This document shows positions 16,586 through 22,847 of a stretch of 22,847 nucleotides of DNA, piece by piece. Every line of letters begins with the position of its first letter. The stretch's first letter is position 1. Below the pieces are notes generated by a model. It was not told the origin of the DNA, did no database searches, and saw only the letters and a list, made by a program, of their open reading frames with translations. Both the position numbers and the translations under genes were made by a program. Location of the stretch: the NCBI GenBank assembly GCA_937951695.1, contig CALFBL010000043.1, forward strand, positions 1-22,847, read 5' to 3'. Source of the stretch: an uncultured Granulosicoccaceae bacterium (GTDB taxonomy: Bacteria; Pseudomonadota; Gammaproteobacteria; Granulosicoccales; Granulosicoccaceae).

Positions 16586-16972
16586 TCAAGCACACAGGTG
16601 CATAATGCCTTCAACTTCCACCACCACACCTTTAGGAAGCTGGGACACACCGATGGCTGCACGCGCTGGATAGGGCTCTTCAAAGCGCTCGGCCATGACC
16701 TCGTTGACCAGTGGGAAATCTGCCAAGTCTGTCAGGTACACATTCAACTTCGCCACGTCAGCAAACGAGCCACCCGCGGCCTCACACACAGCCGCGAGGT
16801 TTGTAAACACCTGCTCGATCTGCGCTCGCACATCGTTGGACACCTTTTCCATCGTCTCAGGCAACAACGGAATCTGACCGGACAAATACACTGTGTCGCC
16901 GCAACGAACCGCTTGAGAATAAGCACCGATCGCACCGGGGGCCTTGTCGGTGGAAATGATATTGCGCGTCAT
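16586..16972 (-). CDS. ridA: RidA family enamine/imine deaminase
   Basis: This encodes 128 residues, the standard length for these trimeric cytosolic proteins. GAIGAYSQAVRCGDTVYLSG (13-32), NVYLTDL (77-83), and the C-terminal PARAAIGVSQLPKGVVVEVE contain the conserved Arg that binds the substrate carboxylate and the conserved Glu. RidA hydrolyses reactive 2-aminoacrylate and related imines made by PLP enzymes. ATG 16972 is preceded by AGGA at six bases. Its place between spoT and recG is seen in other gammaproteobacteria such as pseudomonads. Confidence 0.94.
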   Translation of the reverse strand: MTRNIISTDKAPGAIGAYSQAVRCGDTVYLSGQIPLLPETMEKVSNDVRAQIEQVFTNLAAVCEAAGGSFADVAKLNVYLTDLADFPLVNEVMAERFEEPYPARAAIGVSQLPKGVVVEVEGIMHLCA

Positions 16973-17020
16973 GAGTTGTCCTGTTATCGGTGGGATCTAA
17001 AGGACAGTATAACGATCGCG

Positions 17021-19177
17021 TCAGGTTTCGCGGCGTACCGCTCTGACGCAAGTAAGGTTTCTAAGACGCCGGACAATTCTGGCCAGGTGTTGACGATCGT
17101 GAACCGAGAGTTCGAAACGGATCAGAATGTTGCCGTCGCCGCGATTATTGAACTCCATATGTTCAATGTTGACATCCATCATCGACATGGTGGAAGTCAC
17201 CCGGGCCAAAGCGCCTTTTTCGTTAGCCAGCTGTAAAGTCAGACTGGCTTCGAACGTGTCAACGATAGTTGATGCCCATTCCACCGCGACATACTCACGC
17301 GAGCGACGGCGAAAGCGACGCACGTTGCGACACCCGCCGCGGTGCACAGCCACCCCCTGACCGGCAGTAATAACCCCTTGCACCTTGTCGCCAGGAATCG
17401 GGCTGCAGCATTTGGACAGATACACCACTGACCCTTCCCGACCTTCTATAAGAAGAGGATCGGTTTCGCGAAGCGGTTGTGGAGCATCGTCACCGTCATG
17501 CCCATCGCGGATTTGAATCAAACGCGCAGCAATTGTGCTCGGCAGATGGTGCCCAAACCCGACACTGCAATACAGATCATCGATATCGTTGAACCGGTAC
17601 TCGGCCAGCAGGGCATCCACGTGCTGTGAATCCAACTCCGTAATCGATTGTTCGTAACGATCAAGTGCGCGTTTGAGTAAGCGCTCGCCGAACTCAAGCG
17701 CTCGGGTTTTATCCAGATTTCGCAAGAATTGGCGAATACCCGCACGAGCTTTACCAGTCACTACAAAATTAAGCCAAAGGGGCCGAGGTTCGGTCCGCTC
17801 CCCCGGGGTTATATTCACCGTTTGTCCCGATTCCAGCTTCGTCGACAAAGGCACATCCTGGCCATCCACACTGGCCTGGCGACAGGCGTTGCCAACATCC
17901 GAATGCACGGCATACGCAAAATCAACCGGTGTCGAACCGAACGGTAACTGAATGATGCGACCTTTCGGGGTAAACACGTAGATCTCGGTGGGGAACAGAT
18001 CCACCTTCACGTTCTCTACAAATTCACCGGAATCATCCGACTGGGTTTGCAGATCTTTAAGCTCACCAATCCAACGCGCGGTCGGGTCATTGGGATTACT
18101 TTGCTCGCCCTCACGGTACGCCCAGTGCGCAGCGACACCAGCGCTTGCGATCTGGTTCATCTTAGCGGTTCGAATCTGTACCTCCACCGGAATGCCGGTA
18201 TCGTCGACCAGCACGGTGTGGAGGGACTGATAGCCATTGGCCTTTGGAACGGCTATGTAATCTTTAAAACGCTTTACTTTGGGTTTGTACATTTGGTGCA
18301 AAATACCCAGCGTGGTGTAGCAGTCCTCGATTGAATCGACAATGACCCGAATGGCGAACATATCCAACACCTTTTTAAACTGCTGGCGCTTTAGCTTCAT
18401 TTTTCGATACAGGCTGTAGTGATGTTTTTCGCGACTGGAGATAGCGGCGTTCATACCCTTCTCGCTCAACACTGTTTTTATCCGGTTGACCACATCATCA
18501 CCGAGATCGCCTCGTCGGGCACGGGCTTCGGCAACCAACCCGCACAAGACTCGATACCGCATCGGGTAGACCGCTTCAAAACCACGATCCTCGAGTTCGC
18601 TCATAACGTCGTTCATACCCAAGCGGTTAGCGATGGGGGCGTATATCTCCAAGGTCTCTAAGCCGATGCGGCTTTGTTTAGGGCGCGGCATCGAGCCAAT
18701 GGTGCGCATATTGTGTAACCGATCCGCCAATTTAATCAGCATGACCCGCAAATCTTTAACCGTTGCCAGCAGCATTTTCCGGAAACTCTCAGCCTGAGCT
18801 TCCCGCTTGGATTGGTATTCGAGAGAATTCAGCTTGCTTAAACCGTCGACGATCTCGGCTGTGGTCTCACCGAACTGCGCCGCAAGCTCTTGGCGAGTGA
18901 CGTCGCAATCCTCCAGCACATCGTGGAGCAAAGCGCCAATGATGCTCAGGTGATCGAGTTGCATCTCGTTGACGATACCAGCGACTGCGATGGGGTGGGT
19001 GATGTAGGATTCGCCAGACTTTCGGGTCTGGCCTTCGTGCGCATCGCGGGCGATGGTGTATGCACGGTTTATGTCAGCAAGTTGTTCACTATTAAAGCGC
19101 GGCCGGAGAGCGTCGACGAGGGATGCATAAGCGGCTAATTCCGGCTTTGCCATCGCCAGGCTCTGTGGCTCAGCCAT
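17021..19177 (-). CDS. spoT: Bifunctional (p)ppGpp synthetase/hydrolase SpoT
   Basis: From ATG 19177 this encodes 718 residues. The hydrolase HD domain shows ITHPIAVA (59-66), LLHDVLEDCD (83-92) and KLADRLHNMRT (149-159), so hydrolysis should be intact. The RelA/SpoT synthetase domain follows with RVIVDSIEDCY, RFKDYIAVPKANGYQSLHT and PVEVQIRT (about 277-337), then a TGS domain (LFPTEIYVFTPKGR, from 394), a conserved Cys-rich block (YLSKCCSPIPGD) and a C-terminal ACT domain. It sets (p)ppGpp levels in starvation. The start is uncertain: the frame extends to GTG 19237 (738 residues), and ATG 19153 would match the E. coli N terminus best; none has a strong ribosome site. It follows rpoZ, as in related bacteria. 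Confidence 0.96.
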   Translation of the reverse strand: MAEPQSLAMAKPELAAYASLVDALRPRFNSEQLADINRAYTIARDAHEGQTRKSGESYITHPIAVAGIVNEMQLDHLSIIGALLHDVLEDCDVTRQELAAQFGETTAEIVDGLSKLNSLEYQSKREAQAESFRKMLLATVKDLRVMLIKLADRLHNMRTIGSMPRPKQSRIGLETLEIYAPIANRLGMNDVMSELEDRGFEAVYPMRYRVLCGLVAEARARRGDLGDDVVNRIKTVLSEKGMNAAISSREKHHYSLYRKMKLKRQQFKKVLDMFAIRVIVDSIEDCYTTLGILHQMYKPKVKRFKDYIAVPKANGYQSLHTVLVDDTGIPVEVQIRTAKMNQIASAGVAAHWAYREGEQSNPNDPTARWIGELKDLQTQSDDSGEFVENVKVDLFPTEIYVFTPKGRIIQLPFGSTPVDFAYAVHSDVGNACRQASVDGQDVPLSTKLESGQTVNITPGERTEPRPLWLNFVVTGKARAGIRQFLRNLDKTRALEFGERLLKRALDRYEQSITELDSQHVDALLAEYRFNDIDDLYCSVGFGHHLPSTIAARLIQIRDGHDGDDAPQPLRETDPLLIEGREGSVVYLSKCCSPIPGDKVQGVITAGQGVAVHRGGCRNVRRFRRRSREYVAVEWASTIVDTFEASLTLQLANEKGALARVTSTMSMMDVNIEHMEFNNRGDGNILIRFELSVHDRQHLARIVRRLRNLTCVRAVRRET

Positions 19178-19186
19178 TGTGGTACG

Positions 19187-19202
19187 CACCCGCAAACGGG
19201 TG
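19187..19202. other. Hairpin in the rpoZ-spoT junction
   Basis: CACCCG-CAAA-CGGGTG is a perfect six-pair stem with a four-base loop, ending nine bases upstream of ATG 19177 on the spoT strand. If translation starts at GTG 19237 it is simply coding sequence; if at 19177 it lies where the ribosome binds. There is no T tract, so it is not an intrinsic terminator. Confidence 0.4.
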
Positions 19203-19269
19203 ATGCCACATCCCTGTAGCGAGTGAGAGCGGGCCACCGCACCGACCCCGCGGGTCAGCCGACGGGCGA

Positions 19270-19548
19270 CTACTCTTTAAGCGATTGAAATTCTTCGCGT
19301 AGCTCTTTGTCATACAACACGGGTTCTGGGTTGATTGGCGCCGGTGGCGGCGTGTCTTTTAAGATGTCCTCATCCACCATGCCTTCTGCAATTTCTCGCA
19401 GGGCGATGACCGATGGCTTGTCCTTATCAACCGGCAACATGGGTTCAGCGCCCATAGAGATGTTGCGAGCGCGCTTGGCAGCGACCAAAACGAGGTCGAA
19501 ACGATTACCAATTTTTTTCAAACTGTCTTCAACAGTGACGCGAGCCAT
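19270..19548 (-). CDS. rpoZ: RNA polymerase omega subunit
   Basis: This encodes 92 residues from ATG 19548; the frame extends further upstream but MARVTVEDSLKKIGNRFDLV is the canonical N terminus, and GGAA lies seven bases before it. LVAAKRARNISMG and KDKPSVIALREIAEG (43-57) are the conserved helices that clamp the beta-prime subunit. The C-terminal tail is Pro-rich then acidic (DTPPPAPINPEP). Omega aids polymerase assembly and forms part of a (p)ppGpp-binding site in proteobacteria, in keeping with its neighbour spoT. Confidence 0.97.
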   Translation of the reverse strand: MARVTVEDSLKKIGNRFDLVLVAAKRARNISMGAEPMLPVDKDKPSVIALREIAEGMVDEDILKDTPPPAPINPEPVLYDKELREEFQSLKE

Positions 19549-19735
19549 AACAATTCCAGGTTGAGTTTGCGTTGTCCAGCATATCAGTCTAGTTATATTG
19601 CTACGCAAACACCATAGCCACAGACCTCAGAACAGCCATTTTCACGAAACCGTTGCAACACATTCACAAGCGAATCGAGCTATCCGACCAAATTAACGCA
19701 TTTCTACCGTTAAACCATTGCATAAAAGGGGCCGA

Positions 19736-20356
19736 TCAGTTCGTCAGACTTGCCAATAGCGCTTGATGCGATCTGGCCTGACGACGCTGAGCCAGTCGCT
19801 GAGAGGTGATAATGGCCTTTAACTCATCCAGCGCTTGGTCGAAGTCGTCGTTGAATACGATAAAGTCGGCACGCGCGTATTCGCGCATCTCGTTCACCGC
19901 CTCTTCGGTTCGCCGGGCAATGACCTCTTCCGAATCCGACGCCCGCCCCCGTAACCGCTCTACCAAGGCATTCTTCGAGGGCGGTAGAATGAAAATCCAG
20001 ATCACTTCGGGGTGGGCGGTCTTGACCTGCGCCCCACCCTGCCAATCAATCTCAAGAATGACGTCGCTGCCTTTATCCAGGCAATACTCAACCGCCGCTA
20101 AACTGGACCCGTAGTAGTTACCAAAAACCTCTGCGTGCTCAATAAACTCACCACGCTCGATCATGGTTTCAAAGCTCTGGCGATCAACAAAATGGTAATC
20201 CTTACCATCGGTGTCTTTAGGTCGCAACGGCCGAGTGGTGTGCGAGACCGAGCAATCCAGCTTCGGCACGTCACTGAGTAGCCGGGTCACCAGACTCGTT
20301 TTGCCCGCACCCGACGGCGCTGAAACAATGAACACCGTAGCATCAGCCGAATTCAT
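19736..20356 (-). CDS. gmk: Guanylate kinase
   Basis: This encodes 206 residues from ATG 20356, chosen because GAGG lies five bases upstream; the frame extends nine codons further without support. P-loop SAPSGAGKT (12-20), the GMP-binding HTTRPLRPKDTDGKDYHFV (39-57), EFIEHAEVFGNYYG and ILEIDWQGG are all intact. It phosphorylates GMP to GDP with ATP. It is separated from rpoZ by 187 bases, which hold nothing I recognise, and is divergent from the thioredoxin-like gene (94 bases). Substrate GMP and the spoT product (p)ppGpp link this block to guanine-nucleotide balance. Confidence 0.97.
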   Translation of the reverse strand: MNSADATVFIVSAPSGAGKTSLVTRLLSDVPKLDCSVSHTTRPLRPKDTDGKDYHFVDRQSFETMIERGEFIEHAEVFGNYYGSSLAAVEYCLDKGSDVILEIDWQGGAQVKTAHPEVIWIFILPPSKNALVERLRGRASDSEEVIARRTEEAVNEMREYARADFIVFNDDFDQALDELKAIITSQRLAQRRQARSHQALLASLTN

Positions 20357-20450
20357 GCAGACCTCATTGGAGCGAGTGAGCATTCACCCCGCGTACTATA
20401 GCGGTTCACTTGCCCAATTTCGCCCACTTTTGCTCAGGAAATAACTCCCT

Positions 20451-20999
20451 ATGGCCCTAACAAAATCACGCGTCCTGCCCACTGGCGCTACCGCCCCCGA
20501 TTTCGCCCTGACCGACACCCGCTCCAACACCCAGGTCACACGCGCCGATTTCAACGGGAGCCCTTTGCTAGTTGTGATCATGTGCAACCATTGCCCGTTT
20601 GTGGTCCATCTGCTCGACTCCTTGGTACAGCGAACCATTGAATTTGCCGAAAATGGCGTGTCCACGGTGGCCATCAGCGCCAACGATGTAGCCAGCTACC
20701 CACAAGACGGGCCGGATAAAATGGCCGAATTAGCGGCGAGCCGGGGCTTTCAATTTCCCTACCTATTCGATGAAACCCAACAGGTTGCCAAAGAATTCAA
20801 AGCGGTTTGCACGCCTGAATTCTACCTATTTGATGAAGAGCACACGCTGTTCTACCACGGCCAATGGGACAGTACTCGCCCCAGCAGCGGCACGGCCACC
20901 GGCGACGATGTGGCCCAAGCCGTCAAAACACTGTTGGCGGATGAACCAGCACCATCGAATGTAAAGGCGGCGGTGGGCTGCAGCGTCAAATGGGCCTAG
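20451..20999 (+). CDS. Thioredoxin-like / AhpC-TSA family protein
   Basis: This encodes 182 residues with no signal peptide, so probably cytoplasmic. The N terminus GATAPDFALTDTRSN matches redoxin proteins; the active site is VVIMCNHCPFV, a CxxC pair at Cys45 and Cys48 preceded by an extra strand, and the cis-Pro loop is CTPEFYLFD (120-128). This CNHCPFV subgroup is a widespread peroxiredoxin-like thioredoxin family of uncertain substrate. AGGA lies about 12 bases before the ATG. The last ten bases overlap the downstream glycosyltransferase start, so the two are probably translated together although no functional link is evident. Confidence 0.87.
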   Translation: MALTKSRVLPTGATAPDFALTDTRSNTQVTRADFNGSPLLVVIMCNHCPFVVHLLDSLVQRTIEFAENGVSTVAISANDVASYPQDGPDKMAELAASRGFQFPYLFDETQQVAKEFKAVCTPEFYLFDEEHTLFYHGQWDSTRPSSGTATGDDVAQAVKTLLADEPAPSNVKAAVGCSVKWA

Positions 21000-22030
21000 C
21001 CTGTGTCTCTGTGCTGATGCCCGTGGCACGGGTGGATGCATTTGTTGTTCCCGCTATACAGAGCGTATTGAATCAGCGTGACGTTGATGTAGAGTTGATA
21101 CTCATTGGCCCTACCACACAAGATGACCCCGAGCACACCGTTGAGCAGCATATTCACCAGCAGTTTGCAGGGGATTCGCGCCTGATATTCCAGCCGCGAA
21201 CCGCCTCTGGCATTGTTAACGCTCTGAACCTTGCGCGTCAGCACGCCAACTGCAGTTATATCGCCCGCATGGACGCCGACGATGTCTCGGAAGCTACACG
21301 CTTGAAACATCAAATATCGTTGTCGCAAGCGCACGGGGATGCATGGCTTGTTGGAGCCTGTGTCTCTATTTTTTCCGACAGCCACAAGGTACTCAGCGGC
21401 AATCGCCAGTACGAGCGCTGGTTGAACCAACACACCCACCCAGCCGACATAAATCACGCGTGCCTAATAGAATCCTTGTTACCACACCCCACCTGGTTTG
21501 CGCATAAATCTGTCTGGGACAAAATCGGCGAATACAGGCACGGGGACTTTCCCGAAGACTACGACTTCATTCTTCGCGCCTGGCTGCTGGACATTCCCAT
21601 GACAAAACCGGAGACCACCTTACTGAAGTGGCGCGAACACCCAGACCGACTCACGCGTACAGATTCGCGTTACCGACGGGAGGCATTTACGCGTTTAAAA
21701 GCGCAAGCTGTGATGGACCCTCGCAGCCAGCTTGCCGTGAATGAGGGACGTCAGGTGTGGATTGCCGGTACCGGTCGCAATGCACGCTACTGGCACGATG
21801 CACTCGAATCGCAGGGTGCGCAGGTAGCAGGCTTTGTCGATCTGGATACGCCGAATGCTAAACAGCGTAAACGCCACAAACCGGTTATCCGATATCCGGA
21901 TCTCGCCTGCGAGCGGGGCGAAGATTTACTCATCACCGCGATCACAGCCTTTTCTGCTCGCAACAAGTTAAAGATCTGGTGTGCCGATCACGGCTTGAAA
22001 GCGGGTGTGGATGTGGTGTTTGGCGGCTGA
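20990..22030 (+). CDS. Family 2 glycosyltransferase with C-terminal nucleotide-binding-like domain
   Basis: This encodes 346 residues. The GT-A fold opens with VSVLMPVARVDAFVVPAIQS (6-25), has the metal/nucleotide-sugar motif ARMDADDVS (92-100) and the acceptor-side DFPEDYDFILRAW (186-198); LKWREHPDRLTR is typical of this subgroup. After about residue 250 a second small domain starts with VWIAGTGRNARYWHDAL (256-272) and FVDLD (282-286), resembling the N-terminal dinucleotide-type fold of PglD-like sugar O-acetyltransferases. No membrane helix is seen. It transfers an activated sugar to an unknown acceptor, perhaps in surface glycan synthesis. ATG 20990 lies inside the preceding gene's end. 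A group II intron begins seven bases after the TGA on the other strand. Confidence 0.88.
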   Translation: MGLACVSVLMPVARVDAFVVPAIQSVLNQRDVDVELILIGPTTQDDPEHTVEQHIHQQFAGDSRLIFQPRTASGIVNALNLARQHANCSYIARMDADDVSEATRLKHQISLSQAHGDAWLVGACVSIFSDSHKVLSGNRQYERWLNQHTHPADINHACLIESLLPHPTWFAHKSVWDKIGEYRHGDFPEDYDFILRAWLLDIPMTKPETTLLKWREHPDRLTRTDSRYRREAFTRLKAQAVMDPRSQLAVNEGRQVWIAGTGRNARYWHDALESQGAQVAGFVDLDTPNAKQRKRHKPVIRYPDLACERGEDLLITAITAFSARNKLKIWCADHGLKAGVDVVFGG

Positions 22031-22043
22031 ATATCGGTCGGGT

Positions 22044-22070
22044 CGGAGGCAGGGTCACCCCTGCCGTCCG
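22044..22070 (-). ncRNA. Group II intron domain VI-like hairpin
   Basis: Seven pairs (GGCAGGG/CCCTGCC) close a GTGA loop on the minus strand, extended by CGGA/TCCG with a one-base bulge on the 5' side. Position, just 3' of domain V and next to the intron end, fits domain VI, which carries the branch-point adenosine; I cannot assign that base with certainty. Confidence 0.7.
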
Positions 22071-22072
22071 CC

Positions 22073-22109
22073 CACACCACCGTGCGTACGGGACCGTACA
22101 CGGCGGTTC
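22073..22109 (-). ncRNA. Group II intron domain V
   Basis: The minus strand reads ACCGCCGTG paired with the ACGGTGGT arm, then GTACG-GTCC-CGTAC after a two-base GC bulge: the conserved roughly 34-base bulged hairpin that forms the ribozyme catalytic core. The lower stem carries CGC at the catalytic-triad position. It starts at the 3' end of the maturase frame (stop at 22108-22110). Confidence 0.85.
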
Positions 22110-22846
22110 AAGTGCATCTCTGCCACAGCTGAAATTGATCAAGCAAACTCAGAAGACCCCATTCAGACAGTTTCCGATTGGTCACTGCCCCGTGCCTATG
22201 CGAAGCCCCTGCATTCCACCAAGCCTTGCGCCCAGTGGCAGTGGCTTTACGTGCACGCTCCGCATTCAGCCCCAATGCAATAAGCTTGCGGCACTGAGTC
22301 TTTGGCTTCTTCCACTGCTCCCAGAGTATCTTACGGAGCCGCCGTCGAATCCATTGATCCAGTGTCACGAACGCTTGTTTCACTGTGGACAACCGAAAGT
22401 ATCCGAACCAACCACGCAGGAACATATTCACTTCCTTGATCACTTGCACGATGTTTCGGCCACGACCTCTATGAGTGATTTCCCGTATCCTGTCCTTTGC
22501 CCGCAATACCGATTGCGGGGCCGGCTTCAATTTGGGTTTACGGTGATTGCTCATCGTATACCCCAGAAACTTACGATTCCAGGGTCGATCAACGGCACTC
22601 TTGTCTCGATTCACCTTCAGGAGCATTCTGTTTTCAAGGAAATTCGTTAGCGACGCCATAACACGATGCCCGGCTCGCTGACTACGCACATATACGTGGC
22701 ACACTATCATCAGCATAACGGCAGAAGTTGTGCCCACGTCGTTCCAGTTCCTTGTCAAGATCATCCAGAAGAATGTTCGACAACAGCGGTGATAGCGGGG
22801 AGCCTTGTGCCGTTCCCGCCTCGCGAATGCTCACTGTTCCACCAGT
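22108..22846 (-). pseudogene. ltrA: Group II intron reverse transcriptase/maturase, frameshifted and 5'-incomplete
   Basis: Entering from the right edge, one frame reads TAQGSPLSPLLSNILLDDL then ELERRGHNFCRYADD, reverse-transcriptase blocks up to the catalytic YADD. Four bases (22702-22705, AGTG on this strand) then shift the frame, and the original frame stops seven codons later. In the new frame the family sequence resumes at once with CHVYVRSQRAG, KVNRDKSAVDRPWNRKFLGY, and the maturase domain (IREITHRGRGR, MFLRGWFGYFRLST), finishing at TGA 22108-22110. No HNH endonuclease domain follows. A shift right at the active site must abolish full-length reverse transcriptase, so this copy is probably immobile unless helped in trans. 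Confidence 0.88.
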
Positions 22847-22847
22847 C

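Larger units (their letters stand above)
22037..22847 (-). mobile_element. Group II intron, 3' portion, running off the right edge
   Basis: On the minus strand a reverse-transcriptase/maturase reading frame is followed by a domain V and a domain VI hairpin and then a CCTCCGACCCGAC end at 22037-22049, the usual order of a bacterial retroelement-type group II intron. The exact 3' splice boundary is inferred within a few bases. The intron is antisense to the glycosyltransferase it abuts. Its 5' ribozyme domains I-III and the first half of its protein lie outside the window. Confidence 0.88.

Noticed and set aside
16553..17236. 227-codon plus-strand frame opposite ridA and spoT
   Set aside because: It is the antisense shadow of two secure conserved genes.
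20390..20400. TATAGT-like -10 element upstream of gmk on the minus strand
   Set aside because: No recognisable -35 at the right distance.
21979..22650. 223-codon plus-strand frame crossing the glycosyltransferase end and the intron
   Set aside because: It overlaps domain V and the maturase on the other strand and shows no protein-family pattern.
1..22847. CRISPR arrays, tRNA or rRNA genes, phage or toxin-antitoxin modules
   Set aside because: I found no spaced direct repeats of CRISPR type, no cloverleaf-like sequence with a TTC-loop pattern, and no phage or toxin families on either strand.

Overview
The window looks like chromosomal DNA from a gammaproteobacterium. The strongest evidence is the minus-strand run gmk - rpoZ - spoT - ridA - recG, the conserved gmk/rpoZ/spoT/.../recG order of that class. 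A type II secretion (T2SS) pseudopilin and assembly operon and a rhombosortase fit the same assignment. Genus cannot be told from the sequence alone. TAG, TGA and TAA all serve as ordinary stops (the ABC-like gene, the methyltransferase, rpoZ and the thioredoxin-like gene end in TAG), so there is no sign of recoding.

Left part (1-5171, plus strand): the 3' end of a WcbI-like polysaccharide gene, an apparently AT-richer SAM methyltransferase, and a 1044-residue ABC-exporter-like protein. The last keeps the exporter membrane domain and ends in a cyclic-nucleotide-binding (cNMP) domain. Its nucleotide-binding domain has lost Walker A, Walker B, the catalytic Glu and the switch His, and is split by about 320 extra residues. 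It is the least ordinary object in the window.

Positions 5172-5818 hold an antibiotic-biosynthesis-monooxygenase-like gene broken by an amber codon and two short tandem repeats.

Middle (5819-13642, minus strand): read in transcription order, gspG-H-I-J-K-L-M-N, mostly with 1- or 4-base overlaps, then cysQ, an NTF2-like protein and a small two-helix membrane protein. This is the pseudopilus and inner-membrane platform half of a T2SS; gspC, D, E and F are not here. Divergent from gspG is a rhombosortase gene (13815-14414), the rhomboid-type protease that processes GlyGly-CTERM proteins, which are generally T2SS cargo. The two units plausibly work together at the cell surface.

Positions 14411-20356 (minus strand) carry nucleotide, stringent-response and DNA-repair housekeeping: gmk (GMP kinase), rpoZ (RNA polymerase omega), spoT ((p)ppGpp synthesis and hydrolysis), ridA (enamine/imine deaminase) and recG (branch-migration helicase). 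recG converges with and overlaps the rhombosortase gene by 4 bases.

Right end (20451-22847): divergent from gmk are a thioredoxin-like gene and an overlapping two-domain glycosyltransferase. Seven bases after the latter lies the inferred 3' end of a group II intron in the opposite orientation. Domains V and VI are intact-looking, but its reverse transcriptase is frameshifted directly after the YADD catalytic motif.
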